This document shows, in pieces, positions 34,240 through 46,525 of a stretch of 64,000 nt of DNA (positions are counted from its first letter, which is position 1; every line of letters begins with the position of its first letter). The notes under the pieces are model-generated. The model worked only from the letters and a program-made list of their open reading frames with translations. It was not told where the DNA came from and searched no databases. This DNA is from Simmondsia chinensis (Eukaryota > Streptophyta > Magnoliopsida > Caryophyllales > Simmondsiaceae). The translations under genes were made by a program, and so were the position numbers. The stretch covers positions 4,662,501 to 4,726,500 of the forward strand of contig JAGTTD010000006.1 in assembly GCA_018398585.1 (NCBI GenBank), written 5' to 3'.

Positions 34240-35081
34240 TGTTAGAAAAATCGACTATTCACAGTGAAATACAGTGAAAATAACTGCGATAAATAGTAAA
34301 ATACAGTAGTGAAAAATACTGGAATACTGTAGCTAAAATTACTGGAAATTTTACAGCGAAAAACACTAGTAAAAGTTAAGTAAATATTTTAGTAAAATTG
34401 TAGTAAAATCACACTGAAAAATAGTAAAATTGCAGCGAATTGCAGCAAACAAATTCAGCGAAAACTATCTAAAAACAGCAATCAAAATAATACTGAAACA
34501 GAAGGCAATTAGAACATTCAACGAAGAAGAGAGTAATTGGAAAGATCTTACAAAAAACGATGATATCACGCAGTGGTAAGGGCCACTGTCCTAAAAGACG
34601 ATTTTGCCGCTGCTCCGGTGTACATAGTATAACCGGAGGCCATCCTCCAGGATTAACGTGATCCGACTCTTAACGTGCACTCGTTAATTGCCGGGTAGGA
34701 GTGCCTTGAATTTTGCCCAAATTTTAGAGAAAAATCGAGAGAGAGAGAGAGAGAGAGACTGAGAGTGTGTGTGTTTTTTTTATTGGTTGTTACAACTAAT
34801 GGCATATATATAGCGTAGAAAACGGTAACAAGCATTAAAAAAATGGGTGCAATGAATTCCAACGGCTATAAACGGTAACAAGCATTAAGTCATCGGCTAT
34901 AATGAATTCCAACGGCTATAAACGGACGTAATAAAGTTCAACGGCTATATTGTCATTTAATTCCCAACGGTCATAATTTTAATGACCCTAAACGACTAAT
35001 AACAGTAAACAGCCGGTAAATAGGCACAGTTAGAATATTTTCCCATAATACTTAAGTTTAATTTGTATCATTTTTCCAACA
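34240..35081 (-). repeat. LARD 3' LTR
   Basis: On the minus strand it contains TATATATA (34811-34804), a (tc)n run at about 34760-34738 and the conserved block cggcaattaacgagtgcacg. It also holds many spaced cagtaaa/cagcgaa words towards its downstream end (34250-34500). Confidence 0.85.
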
Positions 35082-35293
35082 ATTCCCCACAAAGGATACA
35101 AGTGGAAGAGAACAAAGAAGAATAGATTAGGCAAAGGGAGTTCAGTTTTTCAGTGCCGATGTCTCGCGACTTGAATCGTCACCTAGTGTAACCCAAGTTT
35201 AGGACCAACATTTTGCAAGGTGACTTTCATTTTGAACCTCACAAGGGGTTGTATAGTCTTCTACTTGGACACATACCAAACTCCAAATCTTGG

Positions 35294-35729
35294 CAACTCC
35301 TGCGGTTTGGTGCGTTTTATCGACCATGCGCTCGTCCTGGATATTCTTAGGAGCTCTAGAAGGCAAGTCTTAAGCCTTCATAGGGAGGGCCACACTCCCA
35401 CACCTATATAGGTAGATCCTATCAAGTGTGTGTTACCGCACACAGCCAAACATATGGTTATGGATCCATTAAGAGCTAGAGCTCAACCTTACTCCTTGGT
35501 AACATAATGACAACTCATGCGGTTCGGTGCGTTTTATTGGCCATGCGCTCGTCCTGTATATTCATAGGCGCTCTAGAAGGTAAGTTTTGAACCTTCATAG
35601 GAAGCGGCCATACTCCCACACCTACATAGGTGGAACCCATCAAGTGTGTTACCGCACACCACCAAACATATGGATATGGGTCCATTAAGAGCTAAAGCTC
35701 AACCTCACCCCCGGTAACATACAAACAGT
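35294..35729. repeat. 216-bp tandem duplication inside the LARD
   Basis: Two units begin caactcctgcggtttggtgc (35294) and caactcatgcggttcggtgc (35510) and share ccatgcgctcgtcctg, cactcccacacct and accgcacac. A partial third unit follows to about 35790. Possibly part of an untranslated regulatory or packaging region; no coding function seen. Confidence 0.7.
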
Positions 35730-35789
35730 GTCCATCAAGTGCAAGCCTTGCTTACACCACCAAACATATGGTTATGGACCCGTCTTTGC

Positions 35790-38700
35790 ACTGTCACATC
35801 ATAGGGAGAGACAACATAAAACACAATGCATTTTCTTGAATGAAACTATGACTTTTCACATTGAACCTGTTAAAACTAGGTTGGATACATCACAGTTTAT
35901 TCATGTATAGACTTTAGTCCCGTCCCCCTCGATGTTTTTTCAATCAATGGATCCACAAGGTTCTTTTCAGATCTTACATAATCTAGTGATATTACTTTCT
36001 TTCGAATAAGTTGTTTACAATCTTATGTCTGAGATGAATAGGTCTCCTCTTGCCAAACCTATCAAGTGTGTAGTGTCCACACCACCCATCATGGACTATA
36101 GGTTAGGTGAAAGCATCATGCTCAACCATCATACATGACATTTCACACTGTATTGCAATAAAGCGGTACTTGAGAGTTGACCATTGCCAACGTTAATCAT
36201 GAGTTGTTCTTACCCCCACATTGAGGTATTTGCAACGAGCTATTAAACAACTAGCTCTATCACCTATCAACTTCAACAAAAGTCAGTATAACACAATAGT
36301 GGAGGAAATATCATATCAATAAAATTATATCTCCACCCCAAGTACTTAAATAGTACACATCATACATATATCGTATACACAGTTGGCACAAAAAACATAT
36401 ACCGCAATCAATCCACATATCATCACAATTATGAAACATTATTATCTCAAATTAATTGGATCACAAACAGGTTGGGTCACAAAAGACCATATACCCATTT
36501 TTATCATACTTCGAGTACATGCATTATTATCATTAAGGACAGTCCATGTACTATCAATATTATATCAAATATTTTGTGATCTCAAGAAAAAGAGGTACAA
36601 GAGACCATAATTCACAAGGTGCCTTTTACAATTCAACTTAAGGTAACCCAAGCCTCTTCAAGGCTCTCGAGACCAAGCGCTAGCATCGTCAAGCTATTTA
36701 CACTGGCTTTGGACAGTCATCAAAATAATATTTTCATCATAATCAATTTCTATGAGTTAACTATAACTAGCAAACATTGGCAAAAACACAATAATCAAAA
36801 AGATTATGATCAAACAACATATCTTATAGCCTCTCAAGTGCTCTTCCAATCCGCACAATGGAATGTCTCATACTACATTTCTAAGCCGTTCAATTTTTCT
36901 ATTTGCTAACTTAATCTTTAAGGACAACTAAACAATGCAGGCTTCAGAGAGGTGTCACAACATATAACTCACTAATGAGCCTAAATACATTGTCATTGGT
37001 AGAATACCTCTTATTGATATCAGACATCCAACACAACAAGGAGTCTATTACAATGTAAACTCCATTCATAGTACTTCACTAGTACCTCAACAATTTAACT
37101 AGAGCACTTGAATATTCATCATTTGGATCAATGTATGTAGACTAGGTCTACCGTTGACATACGAAATAATAGGATCAATGTTGCGTTTTTCATCAAACCA
37201 TAATGCTATCAATCACTTTAGCGTATTTAGCTTATGACGTGATGCCATGTTTTCTCCTCATCAAGTGAACATTAGGGTCATATAGTATGTCATCCAAATG
37301 ACCAACATAAGCATACAACATATGACAATAACCCAAACAAGGTATCTAGACACAAGCTAAATACCAAGCCTATGATTTATCAGGGTCCTCATATGACCCA
37401 CACCTTATCCTTTTCGTAAAAACTAGAAAAGAAGACACGAAAAAATGATCCTAAGGGCATAATAAATCTCTAACGACAACACAAGTCCACATATGACTCG
37501 TACATATCATTTTTTCCTAATCACAAGCTGAAATTCAGCAAAACAGTCCAAAACCCAACAAAATACCAGTATGGACAGCAATATTCAGAAACTAAATGTC
37601 ATAATCTGCAGTATGTACACAACATACAGTAGTTGCACATCATAAACAACAAGTATTACTCCAGTACTTGCAAAATCCAATATGTAAAAGTCCATAACAG
37701 CATGTACATAAGCATCTTACAGCCCACAATCTATAGATGACAATATGGACAGCAACATATAGCCAAAATAATATATAGCAGCACATTCTGCTTGAAAAGG
37801 ACATGTTCCAACACTTAAAACAACATGATTTTCATCATTTCAAGTAACATGTAACAACATATTCACAATACTTCAAAAATAGCCATGGAAAATACACAAG
37901 ACACATTAACATGGAGATTAATACACAAAATCACACATAGATCTCCAAGAACTTACAAGTCCTATTAGCCCTTTACAATGATCAATTATTTCAATAGGTC
38001 ACTCAAATATATACAAGAAAACAACTCTCACATACAAGGTTAATCTGAAGGTTAAAACTCAAACATACCATGCTCTACCTACATAAGGGATTCAAGATGT
38101 GCAGCTAGACATGCTTAACCGAAGAGTTGCCAATTCTAAGTTCAAGACTCCATTCTTGAATTTAGCATCGATTTACTTTTTCCTTTCTCATTTTCGTAGA
38201 TAATATCCAAGTTCTCTTGACATCTTACTTCGGAGGGCTGAGATCCGAAATTGGTAGTTTGCAAATTGCAAGGCTGCTTCATGCAGATTGAATTAATTTA
38301 CAATTTCACTTAACACCCTTCCCCAATTGAAATCTACTAAATCTCTTTTTGGGAAAAATATTTCAACTTTTTTTTCCATGTGTAAAAAGTATATATATAT
38401 ACTTAATTTTGCAAGTTCTTTCAAATGCTTCTATATTTTCGGGGATGGCAACAAGGTGTACCCTACGGGTATCCGCCACCGCCTCCTACCCATTATATCG
38501 GGCTCATATCCCTTTTCGGATCTAGTACTTAGTCATTCCAAAAATCAATTTTATATTTTTTGGTCTATCCTTCAATCACTAGTTTTGACTTTTATTTAGC
38601 TGTTAACCTTCAATTTTGTTTTTGAATACCCACTTTACTGCCAATTGGTTTACACCCTTTAAGAGTATCTTTTATATATTTCTATCAGGGTGGGGTATCA

Positions 38701-39904
38701 TTTCTTCAAGTGAACTAAATAAAAACCAATATAATTTATATTGTCTTTCATAAGTCCAAAATATAATGCAATCCAAACAAATTCTTGCAAAATGACCATT
38801 ATTATTTTACTGGGTTATACCCACCACATTTCGCTAGCTTGAGGCATAAGGCATATGAGTGTGAGTTTATCTAAACAACATAAGTTTAATATGTGCATCA
38901 CATAAGATCATAAAGTTTAATCAAATAAAACAATATTGTTCTACATATGCGGGGATGAAACTTCATATGAACATGCAAAAACTTATCCAAATGAATTAGA
39001 CAAAACTGTCCTAATCATAATGTAAATAACAAGTATTTCTCATGGATGAACATCAAAATTCATATTATCAAAAATATATTTTTATAATTTTCATTTGGGC
39101 AGCCATTTTAAGCCCCAATTAGATCATTTTCATTATGGCCCAAAATATGTCTCATTTGTCGATAGCACAAGCAAAATGGACCTCTTTTAGGTGGCCAAAA
39201 TAAACTAAATTTTTATAATTATTGGTTTTAATTACGTGACCATTTATTTGGTCAATGCTCATTATCACAATGATGGGTTACCAGTGAATTAAAGATGCAA
39301 ATAAATACTATTGATAAATGCTACAGTCAAGTGTAGCAAAATTTTAATATTTGTACCAGAACTAATAGTGTGGGAAAGAAATTAAAAAAAAACTTTTAGT
39401 TTTTCATGCATAAAAATCGGTCACCATAGGACAAAAATAGTTTTAAATTATATTTTGGTTCCAACATATTTATTTAAGCATATTCAAGAAAGAAGAGCAT
39501 TTTTATACTCATTAGTTTTAGATACTTAATGATAGGTTTGAAGATTCAACAATTTATGCATACTTCAATATTAAACTGAGGGTGAGGACAACCCACCAGC
39601 CCTCATCGGATCTTCACCGTTTTGGCTTAGGTGCACTTAAATAGCTAAGAAAGCCTCGGACCGATTGCGCCTTACTTTTTGTCTCTCTTCACTATGCACC
39701 GTTGTCGCGCACTTAAACAGCACTACTCGTGGCTTTATGAGGTAACAATTAAGCCTTAAGCAAAATAAACAACATAATATTTTCCTTGAATGTCTTTAAT
39801 CTAATCACATAATTATGTTCTAATCACTCACACTAAGCATTTTTAGATATGTCAATAAGAGTAAGCTTGTAGCTATAGTAGATTACACAAATCGTCTTTT
39901 AGAT
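35790..39904. other. Non-coding interior of the LARD
   Basis: About 4.1 kb with no recognisable protein domain on either strand. 38440-38560 resembles the hAT-like MITE at 7691 (ggggatggcaac, ctacgggtatccgcc), so a MITE fragment may be inserted. 37540-37760 is rich in cagtat/acatac words. No primer-binding site or gene found. Confidence 0.45.
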
Positions 39905-40746
39905 TGTTAGAAAAATTGACTATTCAAAGTGAAATACAATGAAAATAACCGCGATAAATAGTAAAATATAGCAGTGAAAAATACTAAAATATTATAGCTA
40001 AAATTACCAGAAATTTTGCAGCAAAAAACACCAGTAAAAGTTCAGTAAATATTTTAGTAAAATTGTAGTAAAATTACACTGAAAAATAGTAAAATTGCAA
40101 AGAATTGCAATAAACAAATTCAGCGAAAACTATCTAAAAACAACAATCAAAATGATACTGAAACAGAAGGCAATTAGAACATTCAACGAAGGAGAGAGTA
40201 ATTGGAAAGATCTTACAAAAAACGATGATATCACGCAGTGGTCAAGGCCACTGTCCTAAAAGACGATTTTGCCGCTGCTCCAGTGTACACAGTATAACCG
40301 GAGGCCATCCTCCAGGATTAACGCGATCTGACTCTTAACGTGCACTCGTTAATTGCCGGGTAGGAGTGCCTTGAACTTTGCCCAAATTTTAGGAGAGAAA
40401 AACCGAGAGAGAGAGTGAGAGAGAGAGAGAGACCGAGAGTGTGTGTGTGTTTTTTTTATTGGTTGTTATAGCTAATGGCATATACATAGCGTAGAAAACG
40501 GTAACAAGCATTAAAGAAACAGGTGTAATGAATTCCAACGGCTATAAACGGTAACGAGCATTAAGTCATCGGCTATAATGAATTCCAACAGCTATAAACG
40601 GACGTAATAAAGTTCAACGGCTATATTTTCATTTAATTCCCAACGGTCACAATTTTAATGACCCTAAACGACTAATTACGATAAACAGGCATAGTTAGAA
40701 TATTTTTTCATAATACTTAAGTTTAGCTTGTATCATTTTTCCAACA
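39905..40746 (-). repeat. LARD 5' LTR
   Basis: Colinear with 34240-35081 with many point differences, including indels in the ga-run (40405-40440) and loss of about 10 bp near 40680. The divergence shows the insertion is old. Confidence 0.85.
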
Positions 40747-40961
40747 ATTCAAGCACACAACACAAGATCACACAAGAACACTTGAACACAAAGTTTTTTC
40801 AATCTCTTTGTTCCTCTTGTGTTTTTATTCAATTTTTTTAAAGTCTTCAACTTATATGAAAACTAAGGATTATATTTGTATGTGATGAAGAGAGACGTCC
40901 CAAAACCAAAGCCAAAAGAGCCGTGACAAACCAGAAAAAAAACGGCACGAAAAATCGTTAA

Positions 40962-41160
40962 AACAGACCTGTGTGTCGACACACACATCGACACACAGGC
41001 TCACTGCAGATCTGTGTGTCGACACACAGAGTGCCTTCGTGCGCTTCTGTAAAAGGGCTATGTGTCGACACACGGGCCATGTGTGTTGACATATAGCTAT
41101 TCTCTCATCGTTTTGTTGGATTGTGTGTCGACACACATGGCCCATGTGTCGACACACACC
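40962..41160. repeat. Cluster of tgtgtcgacaca palindromes in the copia 3' LTR
   Basis: Five perfect copies of the 12-bp palindrome tgtgtcgacaca, most extended to tgtgtgtcgacacaca, plus half-sites and one-base variants. The same cluster is in the 5' LTR (46220-46405) and in the solo LTR (48806-49010). The reading frames over it (repeats of CVDTQ/VSTH type) are by-products of the palindrome. Confidence 0.85.
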
Positions 41161-41871
41161 CCTATCAAGCTTTAAACATTTAAAACAAGTATTAGAACAA
41201 TCTTAAATACATCTTATACACACAGTAAACAATATATAACATATTTTTTAACATATATTTTGAAAAAACATCAATAATCCCCCACCATTTTTAAAATACA
41301 ATCTATCTCAAAATTAACATCCCAGTTAAAGGAGGCTTTATTGTGCATCAATGAGGGTGTCTCACGATTGAATCCTCAGCTAGTGAAAATATCATACAGT
41401 TAATCGGATCGAAAATGGTAGACCAAGCTTTGAACCATACAACCCATTTGACTAACCGACTATCTAATCACGCACAAGGCGTACTCCCCGTACACACCCT
41501 ACAACTCTCAGATCGACACATTTGTGGCCTTGTGTCCTGTACCCTTTGTGAGTGTTTCAGGGCCAAACGCTTAGTCAAAAATCACCCCTTTGAAATGGCC
41601 AAACTTCAACACACACTAAGGTGGACCTCATTGATCATGTCCCTGCGACGCGTCATTCAATAAGTTTTAAAACTAGGTCCATTAAGAGCTGTTGTTCATT
41701 CTCTTAGAATCTCTGACGCAGGTATCAAGCACTTCACACTCGGGATGGAAAATTTCTCATTTAGTGCTTGCAGTCACACAGATGTCAAGTCTCTCTCATT
41801 GAACTCGAGACCTGGCGTCATACTAGGCGTCGAGTTGAGGGCCTATCATGGGCGACTAATAACGACAGGTT

Positions 41872-44800
41872 TCAACCCGTCCTTTCACTTGTTTTCAGAA
41901 CCAAGTCTCTAGCTAGGCATTTTGTATACGAATCAGCTAGATTTTGACTGGTTCTCATGAAGTCCACAGTGATAACACCTTCTCGAATAAGATGTCTCGC
42001 TATACTATGCCTTACACCAATGTGTCTAAACTTCCCGTTACACACATCGATGTACGCTCTAGAAAGCGTAGCTTGACTATCACAGTGGATAGATATCGGT
42101 GATATTGGCTTAGGCCACAAAGGTATCTCATACAAGAGATTCTTTAACCACTCGGCCTCTTTAGCCGCAGACGCGAGAGCTATAAACTCCGCCGCTATTG
42201 TTGAATCCGATATGCAAGTTTGTTTCTTAGAACCCCCAAAAACTGCACCTCCACCAATCAGGAATACCCATCCACTTATGAATGCATGATCCTCCATATC
42301 GGAGATCCAACTTGCATCAGAGTACTCCTCCAAAATAGGAGGATACCCTATATAAGAAAGACCATAGTTCATAGTCTTCTTAAGGTACTTCAGTACCCGG
42401 TGCACTGCATCCTAGTGCATCTTACTTGGATTGCTGGCATATCTACTCAGCTTTCCACCAGCAAAAGCGATATCAGGCCTTGTGCCCGCCATGGCGTACA
42501 TGAGACAGCCAATGGCTCGTGCACACTCCAGCTGTAACACTGGAGCTCCATCATTCGGTACTAGTTTCACACTAGGATCCATTGGAATGGATATCGGTCC
42601 ATAATCAAAGAAATGGAACTTTTTCAACACATTTTCAACGTAGTGAGACTGCGTCAAAAAAATGGTATCACCATTCCTTACTATCTTTATACCGAGGATT
42701 ACCTATGGCTCACCCATGTCTTTCATAGCAAAGTTTTCCGAGAGAAACCATTTAGGTCTCTCTACTTGTTCCACATTAGTACCGAATATCAGCATGTCAT
42801 CAACATACAAACATATAATGACCCCTTTGCCATTATCAAACTTGCTATAGACACATTCATCTAATTCATTTATAGCGAACCCGTTGTTTTGATCAATTTA
42901 TAACGAATCCGTTGTTTAGAACAACCTGATCAAACTTCTGGTGCCACTGCTTCGGGGCTTGCTTTAACCCATACTGAGATCATATGAGTTTACATACTTT
43001 TCTCTCTTGGCCAGGAACAATAAGACCTTCCGGTTGTTTCATGTACACTTCCTCTTCTAGCTCACCATTTAGGAATGTCATTTTGACATCCATTTGGTAT
43101 ATCGCTAGTTTATAAATTGAGGCAAGGGCTATCAAGACCCTTATCATTGATATTCTTGCCATGGGGGCATATGTGTCAAAGTAGTCCAACCCATGTTTTT
43201 GGGTGAACCCTTTAGCCACCAATCGGGCCTTGAACTTATCTATCATTCCATCGACTTTCATCTCGTTTTTGAAGATCCATTTACATCATATAGGCTTACT
43301 GCCGAGTGGAAGATCCACCAATATCAAGGTATTATTCCCAATGATGGAATCCATCTCATCATTCACAGCCTCTTGCCAAAAGGAGGCATCATGAGACCTT
43401 ATTAAACATCATGGGATCAGCTTCAATGACACAATAATATGGAGCCACTTGGTCCACATCGTTCCTTGAACCTTCTACCAAAAGCGTGTAGAAGTCCGAA
43501 CCAAAAGATTTCTCTTTTCCTTCTCTTTTACTCCTTCGGAGATCTAGAGCACTTTCAGGGACATCTTCCCTCTCATGACGAACATCGTCATATGACACTT
43601 GATTGTCACTCTCAATAGGTACATAATCCCTCGGTCTAGAGATAAAGGTAAATCGATTCTCATCAAATATAGCGTCTCTCGATTCTGTTATTATATTCAC
43701 ATTGATATCATTAGATTCAATTACATAGAACCAATGCGCCTTGCTATGAGACGCATATCCAACAAAGATGCAGTCAATGCCTCTTTTACCTAACTTCTTC
43801 CATTTAGATTCAGGGACTTTAACTACTGCCCCCACCCCTAAACTTTCAGATAAGTCAAGTTAGAGGCTCGTTTGTTCCACAATTTATACGGGGTTATTCT
43901 ATTTCTCTTATTTGGAACTCTAATCAGTATATAACATGCCGTTAGCATTGCCTCACCCTAAAATCCATCGCTGAGACCGGAATAGTATAATATTGAGTTA
44001 ACCATTCCAGTTAGAGCCTGGTTTTTCCTCTCAGCCACCCCATTTTGTTGTGGCGTATATGGAGTAGTTATCACATGTATAATTCCGGTGGTTTCAAAAT
44101 ACTTGGAATTATAGCATTCCCCACCATGGTCCAACCTAAGGCGCTTGAGGAAGGTCTCATAGTGTAATTCGGTTTCTGCTTTATATGCTTTAAATCTATC
44201 AAGCGAGTCATTTTATGATTTATGAGATATACATAACAAAATCTCGAACAATCGTCTATAAACTTTATAAAATATCGCTTTCCACCTAAACTCGATGTGT
44301 TCTTGAAATCACATAAATTGCTATGTACAAGGTCAAGTAAATTAGTCTCTCTCTGCACCGAAGGAAATGGCAATCTTGTTATTTTTGTTAACATGTATGT
44401 TTTGCATTTATCATCAATTTTATCTATGTGGGGTATCAACGAAGAATTAACCATTTCATATAATATATAAAAATTTATATGACCTAATCTTTGATGCCAC
44501 AAAACCGATGAGTCAAGCATATAAACAGAAGTATCAATTTTATTATCAATGTTCATTTTGAACATGCCATTACATAGATAACTTTTACCAACAAAGACCC
44601 CTCCTTTCGACAATACAAACTTGTCGGCCTCGAAGACTAACTTAAACCCAAACCGATTTAATAGGCCACCGGAAACGAGGTTCTTCTTTACATCCGGAGC
44701 GTAACATATATCGGTTAAAGTAAGGATTTTTCCAGAGGTAAAAAGCAAATCCACTTTTCCCTTCTCTTTAACCGGTATAGTCGCCCCATTGCCCATGAAT

Positions 44801-45789
44801 AACACAGTTTCATTGTCCATAGGTTCAAAAGTCGTGCAGAACCCCTTGTCCTTACACACATGTCTCGTGGCCCCCCGAGTCAACCCACCAAGAGTTATCA
44901 CTCTCGACTAGGTTGACTTTCGATATCATCACCACGAACTTATCGTTTGAATTTTTGGCACGATGATCAAGCCCCTTGCCTTTCTTATTTTTAAGGCGAT
45001 AAAAGTCCATACACAGGTAACTGGGATTCTGACACTTCCAACAGACCATTTTTCGGCCTCTTGTCATTTTTCTTTTTTTGGAAGTGTCCAGTTCTCTTGG
45101 TTCCTTTATTCAACTGGCCTTCTTCTGTGACATCAATTTCACCAGCATCACCAGGGCAGTCTTTGTTATCATCCTATACCCTGTAGCCTTCCTCAACATG
45201 CAAGTGGTTAGCGAACTCCTCAATTGACATCTCTTCCTTCTTATGCTTGAGACTTTTCTTAACATCTCTCAATGAAGGCAGAAGTTTGCCAATTGAGGAA
45301 GAAACAACTATGGTATCGTCCATGTTCATTTTATGTTTGAAATTATTCAAAAATTGTTCGATTTCATGGAATTGCTCCATGATAGGACGATCATCTACCA
45401 TTTTGAAATTATTAAAGACTAACCAGGAATTTTTTGCTTGTTGCATCCCAGGCCATGTAGCGTGCCTCAAGTGCATCCCATAATTCTTGTGCGGTTGGCA
45501 CGTTCGAGTAAATGTCAAATAGGGCGTCAGTTATACCGTTGAGTATATGCCTTATGCAGATGTAGTCATCATTCTCTCATTTCAGTCTGGCTCTTTGCTA
45601 GGCTAAAGTCTCCTCCTTCTCAGAAGCGGGGGATGAAAATTGTGTATTCAACACATACATCACATTCAATGTAGTTATGAGGAAGTGCATCTTCATTTGC
45701 CATCGGCGGAAATTACCGCCATCAAACCTATCTAACTTCACAAAGTTGGCTATCATTTCCCTTAATGATGGAGCCGTATCCCAAACCAA
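41872..45789 (-). pseudogene. Ty1/copia gag-pol, frameshifted and point-mutated
   Basis: Pieces in order on the minus strand: gag (45598-45789, NFVKLDRFDGGNFRRWQMKM; 45174-45518), a damaged zinc knuckle (CWKCQNP near 45055), protease at about 44890 (SWWVDSG with a frameshift right after), the GAG-pre-integrase and integrase region (44071-44901; LWHQRLGH present), integrase C terminus (43389-43835), reverse transcriptase (42980-43261, FKARLVAKGFTQ and YQMDVKMTFLNGE; then CLYVDDMLIFG near 42830-42790 in another frame) and RNase H (41872-42405, EEYSDASW). The first integrase catalytic Asp is replaced (VHSNLCDF where families have HSDLC), and one zinc-finger Cys reads Tyr (KCKTYML). At least five frame breaks. 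It cannot move by itself. Confidence 0.88.
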
Positions 45790-45806
45790 AACCTAAGCCT
45801 TAAGAT

Positions 45807-46525
45807 TGTTAGATCTACGAAATACTTGCAAAATCCTTGCAAACGGGTAACCAAAAGATCTCAGGTGTTGAGGCTATGTAATCACTTTTCTTAAGGTTTA
45901 TTTCGGTATACAAAATATCCTCGGAGATACAACAACAACCAAATATGAAGTGAAGATGTGTAAAGGGAGAAATTGAGAGAGATGTGATGGGATTGAAGTT
46001 TGTTATTCAAGCACACAACACAAGATCACACAAGAACCCTTGAACGCAAAGTTTCTTCAATCTCTTTGTTCCTCTTGTGTTTTTATTCAATTTTTTTAAA
46101 GTCTTCAACCCATACGAAAACTAACGATTATGTATGTATGTGATGAAGAGAGATGTCATAAAACCAAATCCAAAAGAGTAGCGATGAACAGGAAAAAAAC
46201 CTCGCAAAAAACCGTCAAAACAGACCTGTGTGTTGAAGCTGTGTGTTGACACATACATCGACACACAGGTTCACTGCAGATCATTGTGTCGACACACAAA
46301 GTGCCTTCGTGCGCTTCCGTAAAAGGGCTGTGTGTCAACACATAACTGTTCTCTCATCGTTCTGTTGGATTGTGTGTCGACACACATGGCCTATGTGTCG
46401 ACACACACCTCTATCAAGCTTTAAACATTTAAAACAAGTATCGGGATAATCTCAAATACATCTTATACACACAATAAACAATATATAACTTATTATTTAA
46501 CATACATTTTGAAAATACATCAACA
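45807..46525 (-). repeat. 5' LTR of the copia element
   Basis: Intact copy used to define the element. It contains the uninterrupted target sequence ttgttattcaagcacac that is split in the other LTR, and the palindrome cluster (46220-46405) in somewhat more decayed form. Confidence 0.85.

Larger units (their letters stand above)
34240..40746 (-). mobile_element. Large non-coding LTR retrotransposon (LARD type), 6.5 kb
   Basis: Two LTRs of about 842 bp (34240-35081 and 39905-40746) start tgttag and end ccaaca on the plus strand, flanked by a perfect 5-bp duplication attca (34235-34239 and 40747-40751). The internal 4.8 kb has no gag, protease, integrase or reverse transcriptase; its longest reading frames are under 110 codons and resemble nothing. 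A polypurine tract (cctttgtggggaat, minus strand, 35095-35082) beside the left LTR sets the orientation to minus. A typical tRNA-iMet primer site is not visible at the other LTR. Structure equals a large retrotransposon derivative that depends on proteins from a partner. Confidence 0.85.
34033..41276 (-). repeat. 3' LTR of the copia element, interrupted at 34240-40751
   Basis: Left part matches 45807-46013 and right part matches 46009-46525. The joint corresponds to ttgttattcaagcacac in the intact LTR at about 46000-46016, which is therefore the natural empty site for the inner element. Confidence 0.85.
34033..46525 (-). mobile_element. Ty1/copia retrotransposon, degenerate, with one LTR split by another element
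   Basis: Minus-strand element. The 5' LTR is 45807-46525 (719 bp, begins tgttag and ends caaca on the plus strand). The 3' LTR is 34033-34239 continued at 40752-41276, about 731 bp without the insert. Between them lie gag and pol. A polypurine tract, aaatggtgggggat on the minus strand at 41290-41277, stands next to the 3' LTR as it should. The LTRs are recognisably the same along their length with scattered differences, so the insertion is not recent. The outermost 5 bp (ccaat and caagt) do not form a clean duplication. Confidence 0.85.

Noticed and set aside
34653..34862. Shared reading frame beginning MEFIAPIF at 34653-34862 (minus) and 55175-55363 (plus)
   Set aside because: It is within the LARD LTR across the TATA and (tc)n region; conserved only because the LTR is repeated.
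36383..36909. Frames of 75-96 codons in the LARD interior
   Set aside because: No similarity to gag or pol, AT-rich codons, no continuity with neighbours.
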